NCBI GenBank assembly: GCA_002335495.1
Contig: DDBW01000015.1
Span: 1 to 17,840, forward strand
Direction of reading: 5' to 3'
DNA: 17,840 nucleotides
Origin: Candidatus Dojkabacteria bacterium UBA2022
GTDB taxonomy: Bacteria; Patescibacteriota; Dojkabacteria; SC72
A program made the translations under genes and the position numbers. The notes under the pieces were generated by a model. It worked only from the letters and a program-made list of their open reading frames with translations, ran no database searches and was not told the DNA's origin. Positions 6,729-14,714 of the stretch are shown here, in pieces (position 1 is the stretch's first letter; each line of letters starts with the position of its first letter).

Positions 6729-8561
6729 TTAGTATGTTCTGTAGAAATTAGTATCAATATCCGTAAGCTTCTGCTTCCATATTGCAGGCCTTCCATGGGG
6801 GCAGCTGTATGGGTTGCTGCATCTCATGAGATCAAGGTAAAGGTGAAGTCCTTCATATGGAGTTAGGGGCTGTCCTTTTCGAATACTTCCGTGACATGCC
6901 AATGTGGCTAAAATATTCTGTTTTGCATTTTCAAAGGATTTTTTAACATCTCTTTGATCATCACTTAGCTGAAATATTTCTCTAAAAAGCTTTTCAATAT
7001 CCTGTCCAGAGAATATAGATGGCACAGCGGTTATTTTTAATATTGCACTTTCTAGCTCTATAGTAAAGCCTAGGCTTTCAAAAAAATCTTCAGACTCCTT
7101 GATATAAGATGCCTCTGACTCATTTATCTCGATTTCTAGGGGCATTAGAAGGGCTTGTTTATCCATACGTTTATTTTCAATACTACCCTCAAGTTTTTCG
7201 AAGTTAATTCTTTCTGCCGCAGCATGTTGATCCATCATAATTAAGGTATCCTCATGTTCGATAACAATGTATTTATTAAAGATCTGAAATACCTTATTTA
7301 CGTCAATCTGGTCTCGGGTATGATTAACGGGTTGATCGTCCTGTTTGATTTCAAGGATCTCTTTGGAGAAGTTCAAGCTTTGCTGAATATTAAACTCTTT
7401 TGGAGCTTTATCAAATCTTATCTCCCTGCTTTCACTAGGACTTGTAGAATTAAACATAGGAGATTGTTTGTAGTTTTTGGAAGGAGTAATATCGTTCAGG
7501 AAGCTTGGGGCATGGGAGGGTATGGCGCTTGTATAGTTAGTAACGCTGTTCTCGGTTTTAACAAGTTTTTGTAATGCAGTTGAAACTGCTTCCTCTATCG
7601 CGGAATATACTCTGTATGGGTTTTCAAATCTTACCTCTTCTTTTCTAGGATGCACATTTACATCCACAAGGTTGCTATTTATTTTTATAGAGATAACAAA
7701 TGGGACTTTCTGTGTATTTGGTATAAATCGTGAGTATGCACTTCGAACGGACTTAGCGATTCCAAAGTCCCATATGGAGCGGTTATTTACAAAAATGTAC
7801 TGATCATTAACCTTATCGTAGTTATCTTTAGGATGAGCACTATATCCTGTTATTGAGATGCCTGCTCCATTGTACTCAATTGGAAACATTCTAGATATAT
7901 GATCTGCTTTTAGAACTTTCTGAATCCTTTGTAGATCTAAACCTGGTTTTTGGGATGTCGTTGGTGTGTTTATTACTTCTTTTCCATCCTTGAGAATTAT
8001 GAACTGTATGTTTGGATAGTATAGGAGGAATGGGGTAGCAATTTCTATAATCTTTCTATATTCAGTTTCCGCAGTTTTGAGAAACTTTTGTCGAGCAGGA
8101 ATATTATGAAATATATTTCGAACGGTTATGGTTGTTCCGATGTCTCTTGCGGCTCGTTTTACATCCTTGGGAGTTATGCCATCAAACTCGAGAGAGTATG
8201 CGGTGTCATTTTCTGATGTTTTAGATGTGATAGATACTTGAGATACAGCGACGATTGTAGAGAGAGCTTCTCCTCTAAACCCCATGGTTATAATATTATT
8301 GAGGTCTTCAAGGGTAGATATTTTACTTGTAGTATGGGCTTCAAATACTGTAGGAAGATTTTCCGGAGATATGCCTATTCCGTTATCTGATATTTCTAAG
8401 GTTTTGAGTCCTCCTTGTTCAATTTTAATTTTAATAATTGATGCGCCAGCATCTATTGAATTATCAATTAATTCCTTGACAATTGATGATGGTCGTTCTA
8501 TAACCTCACCTGCGGCTATTTGATTAATTAACTCTTGAGGAAGTTTATTTAGTTTCTTCAT
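6729..8561 (-). CDS. mutL: DNA mismatch repair protein MutL, endonuclease type
   Basis: The 610-aa protein has an N-terminal GHKL ATPase domain: KELIDNSIDAGA with Glu30 and Asn34, DNGIGI (59-64) and GFRGEALSTI (94-103). A variable linker and a C-terminal dimerisation domain follow. The latter carries the nuclease motif DQHA-x2-E-x4-E (444-455), ACHGS (555-559) and the zinc-site motif CPHGRP (587-592). MutL with these motifs nicks DNA itself, as in organisms without MutH. No mutS lies in the window. The start ATG 8561 is supported by the promoter TTGATA, 17 bp, TATAAT, whose -10 ends 9 nt before it. The gene is followed by the methyltransferase gene and is divergent from a small unknown gene. 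Confidence 0.97.
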   Translation of the reverse strand: MKKLNKLPQELINQIAAGEVIERPSSIVKELIDNSIDAGASIIKIKIEQGGLKTLEISDNGIGISPENLPTVFEAHTTSKISTLEDLNNIITMGFRGEALSTIVAVSQVSITSKTSENDTAYSLEFDGITPKDVKRAARDIGTTITVRNIFHNIPARQKFLKTAETEYRKIIEIATPFLLYYPNIQFIILKDGKEVINTPTTSQKPGLDLQRIQKVLKADHISRMFPIEYNGAGISITGYSAHPKDNYDKVNDQYIFVNNRSIWDFGIAKSVRSAYSRFIPNTQKVPFVISIKINSNLVDVNVHPRKEEVRFENPYRVYSAIEEAVSTALQKLVKTENSVTNYTSAIPSHAPSFLNDITPSKNYKQSPMFNSTSPSESREIRFDKAPKEFNIQQSLNFSKEILEIKQDDQPVNHTRDQIDVNKVFQIFNKYIVIEHEDTLIMMDQHAAAERINFEKLEGSIENKRMDKQALLMPLEIEINESEASYIKESEDFFESLGFTIELESAILKITAVPSIFSGQDIEKLFREIFQLSDDQRDVKKSFENAKQNILATLACHGSIRKGQPLTPYEGLHLYLDLMRCSNPYSCPHGRPAIWKQKLTDIDTNFYRTY

Positions 8562-8570
8562 AATGAGGAC

Positions 8571-8599
8571 ATTATATATTTAAGAAACGTAAGTATCAA
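8571..8599 (-). promoter_or_regulatory. Promoter of mutL
   Basis: TTGATA (8599-8594) and TATAAT (8576-8571) are separated by exactly 17 bp on the minus strand. The mutL ATG follows after 9 nt, leaving a leader of 0 to 3 nt. The -35 box abuts the start of the divergent gene at 8600, so the control region is only 38 bp. Confidence 0.7.
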
Positions 8600-8905
8600 A
8601 TGACAGATACAACATTCTCAGATAGAAACCTAGAGATACGTCTCGGGATTAAAGAAAATTCAATTCTCATACAGGAGACAGATTTTGTATATCAGATAAA
8701 TTGGTTTAACAACGATGATACCTTATTAGCGAGAGTTATGTTAACTGAAGATTATTTATCAGTGATTGAAGCTCCAACTAAACTAAATGGTGATATGCGA
8801 CCTGATGAACAGGTTACTTTTACCAAAATAATTATAGATTTTGCCAAGAGTCATAAGTTAAATTACTTATATTGGATGGCTGAAAATCGTGTTCAAGAGC
8901 TATAG
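8600..8905 (+). CDS. Hypothetical protein, 101 aa
   Basis: I do not recognise this small soluble protein. It appears to alternate strands and helices (LEIRLGIKENSILIQ near the start, VTFTKIIIDFAKSHKLNYLYWM near the end, cited by their outer residues at about 75-96). It has no cysteine and no transmembrane segment. The gene is divergent from mutL. Its start, ATG 8600, sits at the edge of the mutL -35 box. TATATT at 8575-8580 could be its -10 box, giving a 12- to 19-nt leader without a Shine-Dalgarno site. Its stop codon overlaps the 3' end of the convergent HIT gene by 6 bp. It fills the gap between two real genes and has protein-like composition. Confidence 0.65.
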   Translation: MTDTTFSDRNLEIRLGIKENSILIQETDFVYQINWFNNDDTLLARVMLTEDYLSVIEAPTKLNGDMRPDEQVTFTKIIIDFAKSHKLNYLYWMAENRVQEL

Positions 8906-9316
8906 AAGAGTAAACTTTTCCTGAGTTTCTTCACACTCCTCCTTACTCAACCATCGATCCCTATCCTTCTGTAGATCGCCAATTGATACTAAAGCTGACT
9001 CCCAGTCACTTCCTTCTCCATTATGTGGAACAAGGTGAATGTGAGAATGTGGAACGTCTCTTCCAAACGTGGCACTGTCTACATATTTATAACCTAGTTT
9101 ATTTCTATAATGATCAACAATTTCCTGCGCAAAAGAATAGTACTCTCCTATGTTATCTACATCCCAGACAAATGTGTGATGCTTCTTAGGGATAACTAAG
9201 GTATGCCCCTCTGTAAAATGAGCAAGGTCTAGAAAGGCGAGATATTTATCATTCTCATGTATTTTGTAACAAGGGATTTCACCTCTAGTGATCTTGCAGA
9301 AGATACAGTTATCCAT
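8900..9316 (-). CDS. HIT-family nucleotide hydrolase/transferase
   Basis: The 138-aa protein has the N-terminal zinc-type CIFCKITRGEIPCYKI motif (4-19), HTLVIPKKHH (38-47) and the histidine triad region HSHIHLVPH (about 90-98). Here H-x-H-x-H carries the catalytic histidine. HIT proteins of this Hint/Fhit-like class hydrolyse nucleoside phosphoramidates or dinucleotides in the cytoplasm; the physiological substrate is unclear. The C-terminal tail after the triad (about 40 residues) is somewhat longer than in the minimal family. Start ATG 9316 has TATATT (9330-9325) 8 nt upstream, again consistent with a leaderless transcript. It ends overlapping the 101-aa gene by 6 bp, and is divergent from uvrB. 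Confidence 0.93.
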   Translation of the reverse strand: MDNCIFCKITRGEIPCYKIHENDKYLAFLDLAHFTEGHTLVIPKKHHTFVWDVDNIGEYYSFAQEIVDHYRNKLGYKYVDSATFGRDVPHSHIHLVPHNGEGSDWESALVSIGDLQKDRDRWLSKEECEETQEKFTLL

Positions 9317-9361
9317 AGATATTAAATATAACTAATTAATATATCCTAACTCATTTTGTTA

Positions 9362-9367
9362 TATAAT
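9362..9367 (+). promoter_or_regulatory. -10 box of uvrB
   Basis: A perfect TATAAT lies 7 nt before the uvrB ATG at 9375. No convincing -35 box is found 17 bp upstream. The start codon would coincide with the expected transcript start, and no Shine-Dalgarno site is present. Confidence 0.5.
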
Positions 9368-9374
9368 CAAAGAT

Positions 9375-11354
9375 ATGGAGAAAAACGTTCTTGATCTACA
9401 ATCGAATTTTAAACCTTCACGAGATCAAAGAGAGGCTATTACATCTCTTGTTAAAAACATTCAGGAGGGAAAAGATAGGCAGGTATTGTTAGGAGTAACA
9501 GGTTCTGGAAAAACATTTGTGATGGCTAATGTAATTGAGCAACTTAACCGCCCTACCCTAATTCTGTCACATAACAAAACATTGGCCGCCCAGCTGTATG
9601 AAGAGTTTAAGGAGTTCTTTCCAAATAATGCTGTGAAGTACTTTGTCTCATACTATGATTACTACCAGCCTGAGGCTTATATACCCAACCGTGATCTTTA
9701 TATAGAGAAAGAGTCGGAAGTTAACGAACAGATAGAGCGACTTCGCTTTTCAGCTATGAATGCCGCTGTGACAAGAAGCGATACTATCGTTGTCGCTTCA
9801 GTTTCGTGTATCTATAACATAGGTAGTCCTGAAAATTATGAGAATAAGGCCCTCACACTTAAAGTTGGTATGGATTACCCTATATCTCAACTTGCCAGTA
9901 TGCTAGTGTTTATGAGGTATGACAGACACGGAGAGGATTTTGTAGCTGGATCATTTAGAGTTAAGGGGGATGTTGTTGATATTTTCATGCCATATGATGA
10001 TTTCCCTATCCGTCTTGAATTTTATGGCGATACTATTGAACGAATTTCGTACATTGAAGCGATAACAAAACATAGAGTAAAAGATGTAAAAGAGATAGAA
10101 ATATATCCTGCAACATCTCTTGTATACGACCAACCGACTATTGAGAACGCCCTTACGATGATAAAAAGAGATCTTGATATGAGGGTTAACTTCCTTAAGA
10201 ATATCGGCAAGGATATCGAGGCTAATCGTCTTTTACAGAAAACCAATTATGACATGGAGATGATAAGAGAGGTTGGATACTGTAAAAGTATGGAAAATTA
10301 CTCAATATACTTTGATGGAAGAAGGCCCGGGGAAGCCCCTTATACTCTTCTTGATTATTTCCCTAAGGATTACCTTCTTTTTATAGATGAATCGCATATT
10401 ACAGTTCCGCAGGTGAGAGGTATGTACAATGGGGATCAAGCTCGCAAAGAGAATCTGGTCGAATACGGTTTCAGACTTCCATCTGCTCGTGATAATCGTC
10501 CACTTAAGTTTGACGAGTTTGTAAAAAAACAAGGTTACACAGTATATTTCTCAGCTACTCCAAGTGAATGGGAAATTCAGGATTCGCATGGAGACGTAAT
10601 TGAGCTAGTAACTAGACCAACAGGACTGTTAGACCCAATTATCGATGTGCGTCCTACTAATAACCAGATTGACGATGTTTTGAGCGAAGTAAAGGCTAAC
10701 ATCGCAAAGGGACAGAGAGTATTAATAACCACCCTTACAAAGAGAATGGCCGAAGACCTTTCTGCATATATTAAGGATATGGGGGTTAAAGTTCAGTACC
10801 TTCACTCAGATATAGATACTGTAGAGAGAGTTGATATTCTTCGAGACCTAAGACTTGGTGAATACGATGTATTAGTAGGTATAAACCTATTAAGAGAGGG
10901 TATCGACCTGCCTGAAGTTTCTCTTGTAATTATTTTGGACGCAGATAAAGAGGGATTCCTACGATCGAGAACAAGTTTAGTTCAAACTATCGGGAGGGCA
11001 GCTCGACACGTAGAAGGTAGGGTAATTATGTATGCAGATAATCAGACTGATAGTATGAAATTTGCATTAGAAGAAACTAGAAGAAGAAGGGCTATTCAGG
11101 AAAAGTATAACAAAGAAAATGGAATTACTCCGACCTCAATAGTAAAAGGAATTAGAGATAGATTAGTTGATACAAAAGAGGAACAATCTGCAATTGATTT
11201 TAAGGAGTGGGTTGAAACTGCAAAACCGCCGGAGAAAGAGATTAAAAGAGTAATCAAAGAGTTAGAGGATAAAATGCACTTATACGCTTCCAACCTACAG
11301 TTCGAAAAGGCCGCAGAAATACGTGACCAAATAAAGGAATTAAAGGCTATTTAA
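9375..11354 (+). CDS. uvrB: Excinuclease ABC subunit B
   Basis: UvrB is the DNA-damage verification helicase of nucleotide excision repair; it is loaded by UvrA and recruits UvrC. The 659-aa length is normal. Motifs in order are Walker A GVTGSGKT (40-47), the beta-hairpin YYDYYQPEAYIPNRDLYIEK (93-112), the helicase motif FIDESH (about 336-341), and the helicase C-terminal region with DVLVGINLLREGIDLPEV and QTIGRAARH. The C-terminal UVR domain follows (LEDKMHLYASNLQFEKAAEI plus RDQIKELK), which contacts UvrC. All key residues are present. The start is supported by TATAAT 7 nt upstream. The 3' end overlaps the convergent surface-protein gene by 8 bp. Confidence 0.98.
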   Translation: MEKNVLDLQSNFKPSRDQREAITSLVKNIQEGKDRQVLLGVTGSGKTFVMANVIEQLNRPTLILSHNKTLAAQLYEEFKEFFPNNAVKYFVSYYDYYQPEAYIPNRDLYIEKESEVNEQIERLRFSAMNAAVTRSDTIVVASVSCIYNIGSPENYENKALTLKVGMDYPISQLASMLVFMRYDRHGEDFVAGSFRVKGDVVDIFMPYDDFPIRLEFYGDTIERISYIEAITKHRVKDVKEIEIYPATSLVYDQPTIENALTMIKRDLDMRVNFLKNIGKDIEANRLLQKTNYDMEMIREVGYCKSMENYSIYFDGRRPGEAPYTLLDYFPKDYLLFIDESHITVPQVRGMYNGDQARKENLVEYGFRLPSARDNRPLKFDEFVKKQGYTVYFSATPSEWEIQDSHGDVIELVTRPTGLLDPIIDVRPTNNQIDDVLSEVKANIAKGQRVLITTLTKRMAEDLSAYIKDMGVKVQYLHSDIDTVERVDILRDLRLGEYDVLVGINLLREGIDLPEVSLVIILDADKEGFLRSRTSLVQTIGRAARHVEGRVIMYADNQTDSMKFALEETRRRRAIQEKYNKENGITPTSIVKGIRDRLVDTKEEQSAIDFKEWVETAKPPEKEIKRVIKELEDKMHLYASNLQFEKAAEIRDQIKELKAI

Positions 11355-14300
11355 GCTTAAATGCTTTATCCGTATATATAAAGTATCCCAAATTGTTACT
11401 CAATTTGTAATCGTTACCATAAACCTGACCAGATAGACTTTGTACACCTTCAAATAACCCTTTTTGAGTATCCCATCGAGTTAGATTCATCTTTGTGAGC
11501 TTATTTGTTGAAACTTCAGCTTCGACATATTTAACTGCAGAATCAGGCTCTATCTTTCCTGTAAATCCAACAAAGTTCCAGCCTTGTATTAAATTCGTCG
11601 CAACTTTAGTATCAACCTTTTTTCCAGGAAGAATCAACGCCATAGCTCCTTTCATGTCAGAATTAGACACTATTACATAGCCATTTGATGGTTTAACTGG
11701 GAATGAATTGCCTACTAAACCTGGCTTTCGGTCGTCTCTAGGTCTGACTCCAGCGACCCATTTTCCATCACTAAAGGTTGTAATATATGTAACTTTTATC
11801 TCATCAATATTACCGATATTTAGCATTGCTTCTGAGGTGATATCGGTAGTATTTGCAGGCGAATTTACTATTGAGGATGGGTCTCGTTCGTAGTTAACGG
11901 CAACGAAATTATATCCAGAGTTAAGTTCAAGCCTAAATGCATCCTCTACTTTAACTGCTTTTATTGCATTTTTATCTTTAGGCGTTACTGGTATATCGGC
12001 TTTATCCTGATAACCTCTTGTATCATTCTTATTCTCGTAGAATCTATACTTAGCATCTGAGTTAATTGGAACATTGGAAATTTTATAATCACCAATCTCA
12101 ATATTGTATATACCATCTTCTGTGAACCTAATTATACTTCCTGATACTTCTTTCACTTTTGATTCAGCTGCATATGCGTTGCCAATAAGTTTTGTAAATA
12201 CATTACTATTCGTCTTCGAAATTGCAATATTGATGATCCCATCATCTTTTGGTGTGTCGTTAGGGTTTATACATCTAGTATTCACTCCATATGGAGATCC
12301 AGTTTTTCTGTTTATAGGAGTAGGAAGACCATTTTCACATACAACCTCGAAGGTTCTATCATTACAATTATTCTTCATATAGGTACCTTCATGCGTATCA
12401 GCAGGTACACCGGCACTTAAAGGTCTGCTCATAGCCTCACAATTAGCTCTCATCTCAGCATCCGTACTTCCTACTGTATCTACACTTCCTACCGCTTCAA
12501 CGGTGAAATCACCTACTTTTTTGCCAACTGGGAAGCACTCTCCGCACTTATTACACACCCCATCGTTCTCGTAGTCAAAATAGATACTGTCTTTTCCAGA
12601 GTATTGAATTGCACAGCATAATGGTTTCGCTTCTTTTCCAATTTCATATTCAGTTATTTCGACTCCATACTGAACTTTACCTTTATTCTCAAACCCTTCA
12701 AAATTTGAACCTTGAGGCTGAGCCGCTTCACAACTTGTGGAGTTAACTAAGTTTGCACTGAATTTATCAGAACCCTCTACCAAAACAGCACAACATCTCT
12801 CTTTTTTAGTTCCAGATGAAGGGGTCGTTGGGATTGAACCTGGGTTATTACTTCCATTATTGCTTCCGTTATTACTCCCGTTGTTATTTCCATTATTGCT
12901 ACCATTGTTACTACCATTATTTGTCCCAGAGCCTGGAGGAGGAGCTGCCCCATCTGTATCACAATCTAAGTTTGGTTGAGCTGATGACGGATTTTTCATC
13001 CAAGTAGGGAAAGGCCCCTTCCCATATGAACTCCACTGTAATTTGAGATCAGTGTAGTACTTTTCACCATATGAAGTATCTGTACAGTCACCTGTCCAGA
13101 ATCCTGTTGACCATTTGACTATATCGAAACCACCAGTTAAACATTTTGTATGTGGAAGAAGCCCAAACATCTCAGTTTGAGCTTTAATATCCTCTTTTGG
13201 AGTCTGGTTACATCCGTACGCAGGATAATCACCTGCTCCTGCATAACAGTGAATTCCCATATCTTCTACTCCTGGGAATCTTTTATAGTTACTGGCTGCA
13301 GATTCATGTACCCATATATTCAGCATCATAGCTGGATTTATACCATTCTGCCTTGCTTTACACACAACATAGTTATAACAGGTATCGGCCTGGCTTCCAT
13401 CTCCAGCAAGTCGGTTAGCATATGAGATAAATTGGTCCCTATCTATTTCATCTAATTCAAAGTCTTCATCCTTAAGATTTGCATTGCATGTGCCTCCGAA
13501 GTTGCCAGAGTTTCCACCAGATGTGCTCCCTGATGGAACTCCTTCACTAGCCGCTCTAACCATGCTTTCACAGTTATTACGTTTCTCTGAATCAGAACTA
13601 CCTGAGACCTCAACCTCACCAACTTCTTCTATAGTCCCTCCAGCCGCTGAGGCCCCTACTGGGAAACAAGCTCCACATGATGAACATGGGGCGTCGTTCT
13701 CATAGTCAAACAGAACATTCTTTCTCCCAGATATAACTAATGCGCAACAGAATGAAGGGCCGGCCGCCTTTACTTCTGAGGCAAATGAGATCTTAAACTT
13801 TTCAGAGAGTGATTGTAACCTGTCATATTTAAACAGTTCAACTTTAACATTTCCACCTTTCAGTTGTTCAAATTGTCCAGGGATATCATTTTTATCCTCT
13901 ATATGTGCAAATATATATGCCTCTTTATTTGTAGAGTCATCGCCAAGCAACGAAGAGTAATCTAAAACCCAACTTCCTTGTGGGTTTACATATGTAGATA
14001 TTATTTCTGAAGGATTATCAAGGTTAATTCCAGCAGCACCCTTGGAGTACAGCTGAATGAAAATAAGACCATCATCGTACGCAGTATCTTTTTGATCCTG
14101 TAGGTCTCCATAAATAGTTTGAGGAAGAACTAGTCTCTCTGAAGTCGAACTGTCTGTTTGGAATTTAAATTCAGAAACGTTCTTAATAGCATACCATTCA
14201 CTCTTCTGGTCTGAATTCTTAGCATCCCAGACCTTTAATCCATTTGAAACCCTAAATTCGTAGTCTTTTCCAGGTTTTAGATTCTCAATAGTGACATAGT

Positions 14301-14628
14301 GGGTATATCTATTTGTCAGGTTTACAACTTTTCTGGTTCCGTTATCGTTTACATCTCTTGCATCGTAATATCGATTGGATGAAAACAGGTCTATAAAGGT
14401 ATTTGTGTATTCTCCCTTCTCTTTTATCAGAATTATTCCAGGGGTTTTCTCATCGGTAACCCAAGTAACTGTTGCAGAGGTGAGGGATACATTTGAGACC
14501 TTTACGTCACGAATATCAGCAAGGAAAATATTTTTAAGGGCAAAAAGTAACAGGGATATAAATACTAGTGAGGCCAAAGATATCCATACAACGGGTTTTA
14601 TACGTATTTTCCTCTGTTTTGAAGCCAT
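11347..14628 (-). CDS. Membrane-anchored surface protein with FN3, lysozyme-like and repeated cysteine-rich domains
   Basis: The 1093-aa protein has a basic N-terminus and one hydrophobic helix (about 12-32), giving an extracellular orientation. Next is a fibronectin type III-like domain (about 36-158, VSNVSLTSATVTWVTDE and LKPGKDYEFRVSNG) and a second beta-rich region (160-285). Two closely similar cysteine cassettes follow (291-366 and 668-743: CC, CxxCGxCFPVG, xNCE), with a shorter third copy (611-645). Between them lies a lysozyme/transglycosylase-like domain (396-545; NPAMMLNIWVHESAASNY with candidate catalytic Glu442) and a Gly-Ser-Asn linker (566-598). The C-terminus holds two GYNFVAV/GWNFVGF beta modules (about 890-960 and 1005-1093). 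It probably acts at the cell surface, in peptidoglycan or attachment. Its 3' end overlaps uvrB by 8 bp. Start ATG 14628 has TAATAT 6 nt upstream. Confidence 0.85.
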   Translation of the reverse strand: MASKQRKIRIKPVVWISLASLVFISLLLFALKNIFLADIRDVKVSNVSLTSATVTWVTDEKTPGIILIKEKGEYTNTFIDLFSSNRYYDARDVNDNGTRKVVNLTNRYTHYVTIENLKPGKDYEFRVSNGLKVWDAKNSDQKSEWYAIKNVSEFKFQTDSSTSERLVLPQTIYGDLQDQKDTAYDDGLIFIQLYSKGAAGINLDNPSEIISTYVNPQGSWVLDYSSLLGDDSTNKEAYIFAHIEDKNDIPGQFEQLKGGNVKVELFKYDRLQSLSEKFKISFASEVKAAGPSFCCALVISGRKNVLFDYENDAPCSSCGACFPVGASAAGGTIEEVGEVEVSGSSDSEKRNNCESMVRAASEGVPSGSTSGGNSGNFGGTCNANLKDEDFELDEIDRDQFISYANRLAGDGSQADTCYNYVVCKARQNGINPAMMLNIWVHESAASNYKRFPGVEDMGIHCYAGAGDYPAYGCNQTPKEDIKAQTEMFGLLPHTKCLTGGFDIVKWSTGFWTGDCTDTSYGEKYYTDLKLQWSSYGKGPFPTWMKNPSSAQPNLDCDTDGAAPPPGSGTNNGSNNGSNNGNNNGSNNGSNNGSNNPGSIPTTPSSGTKKERCCAVLVEGSDKFSANLVNSTSCEAAQPQGSNFEGFENKGKVQYGVEITEYEIGKEAKPLCCAIQYSGKDSIYFDYENDGVCNKCGECFPVGKKVGDFTVEAVGSVDTVGSTDAEMRANCEAMSRPLSAGVPADTHEGTYMKNNCNDRTFEVVCENGLPTPINRKTGSPYGVNTRCINPNDTPKDDGIINIAISKTNSNVFTKLIGNAYAAESKVKEVSGSIIRFTEDGIYNIEIGDYKISNVPINSDAKYRFYENKNDTRGYQDKADIPVTPKDKNAIKAVKVEDAFRLELNSGYNFVAVNYERDPSSIVNSPANTTDITSEAMLNIGNIDEIKVTYITTFSDGKWVAGVRPRDDRKPGLVGNSFPVKPSNGYVIVSNSDMKGAMALILPGKKVDTKVATNLIQGWNFVGFTGKIEPDSAVKYVEAEVSTNKLTKMNLTRWDTQKGLFEGVQSLSGQVYGNDYKLSNNLGYFIYTDKAFKLK
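12400..12627 (-). repeat. Cysteine cassette copy B (within surface protein)
   Basis: These bases encode residues 668-743. They repeat the pattern of copy A (13531-13758): CC, SGKDSIYFDYENDG, CNKCGECFPVG, EAVG, STDAEMRANCEAM, SAGVPAD. The shared FDYEND and CGxCFPVG cores indicate an internal duplication. Confidence 0.75.
12694..12798 (-). repeat. Shortened third cysteine cassette (within surface protein)
   Basis: Residues 611-645 begin RCCAVLVEGSDKFSANLVN and keep the CC pair and one later Cys (TSCEAAQPQ). They lack the FDYEND and CxxCGxC core, so this is a partial or diverged copy. Confidence 0.5.
12838..12933 (-). repeat. Gly-Ser-Asn-Asn low-complexity linker
   Basis: A 12-bp unit encoding Gly-Ser-Asn-Asn is repeated about seven times (residues 566-598), with varied codons. 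It joins the lysozyme-like domain to the following cysteine cassettes and is likely a flexible spacer. Such tracts are prone to copy-number change. Confidence 0.8.
13531..13758 (-). repeat. Cysteine cassette copy A (within surface protein)
   Basis: These bases encode residues 291-366, with CCALVISGRKNVLFDYENDA, CSSCGACFPVG, EEVGEVEV, SDSEKRNNCESM and SEGVPSG. The Cys spacing equals that of copy B at 12400-12627. Confidence 0.75.
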
Positions 14629-14630
14629 AT

Positions 14631-14643
14631 TGGTATATTACCA
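14631..14643. repeat. Small inverted repeat at the surface-protein -10 region
   Basis: TGGTA (14631-14635) and TACCA (14639-14643) surround 3 nt. The repeat contains the presumed -10 box TAATAT (minus strand, 14640-14635), 6 nt before the ATG at 14628. It could be an operator, or chance in AT-rich DNA. Confidence 0.3.
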
Positions 14644-14678
14644 TATTTCCATCAAGTGAAATAGTATTTAGAGTTTAA

Positions 14679-14707
14679 TTGACACCCACAATTTTGGAGA
14701 TTACGAT
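14679..14707 (+). promoter_or_regulatory. Promoter of the SDR gene
   Basis: A perfect -35 box TTGACA (14679-14684) is followed after 17 bp by TACGAT (14702-14707, 4/6). The ATG at 14715 comes 7 nt later, so transcript start and start codon should coincide. The TTG of the -35 box is also the first in-frame start-like codon, which would mislead a gene finder. Confidence 0.65.
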
Positions 14708-14714
14708 ATTAAGT

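Noticed and set aside
6728..6796. Longer N-terminus of the methyltransferase overlapping mutL
   Set aside because: The 23 extra residues read out of frame through the mutL 3' end and do not fit the family; homology starts at the ATG 1 nt after the mutL stop.
12838..12933. Short repeats as a possible CRISPR array
   Set aside because: The 12-bp units are directly adjacent, in frame and encode Gly-Ser-Asn-Asn; there are no spacers.
12737..12979. Plus-strand ORF rich in leucine and proline opposite the surface protein
   Set aside because: It is the reverse reading of the Gly-Ser-Asn repeat and is explained entirely by the minus-strand gene.
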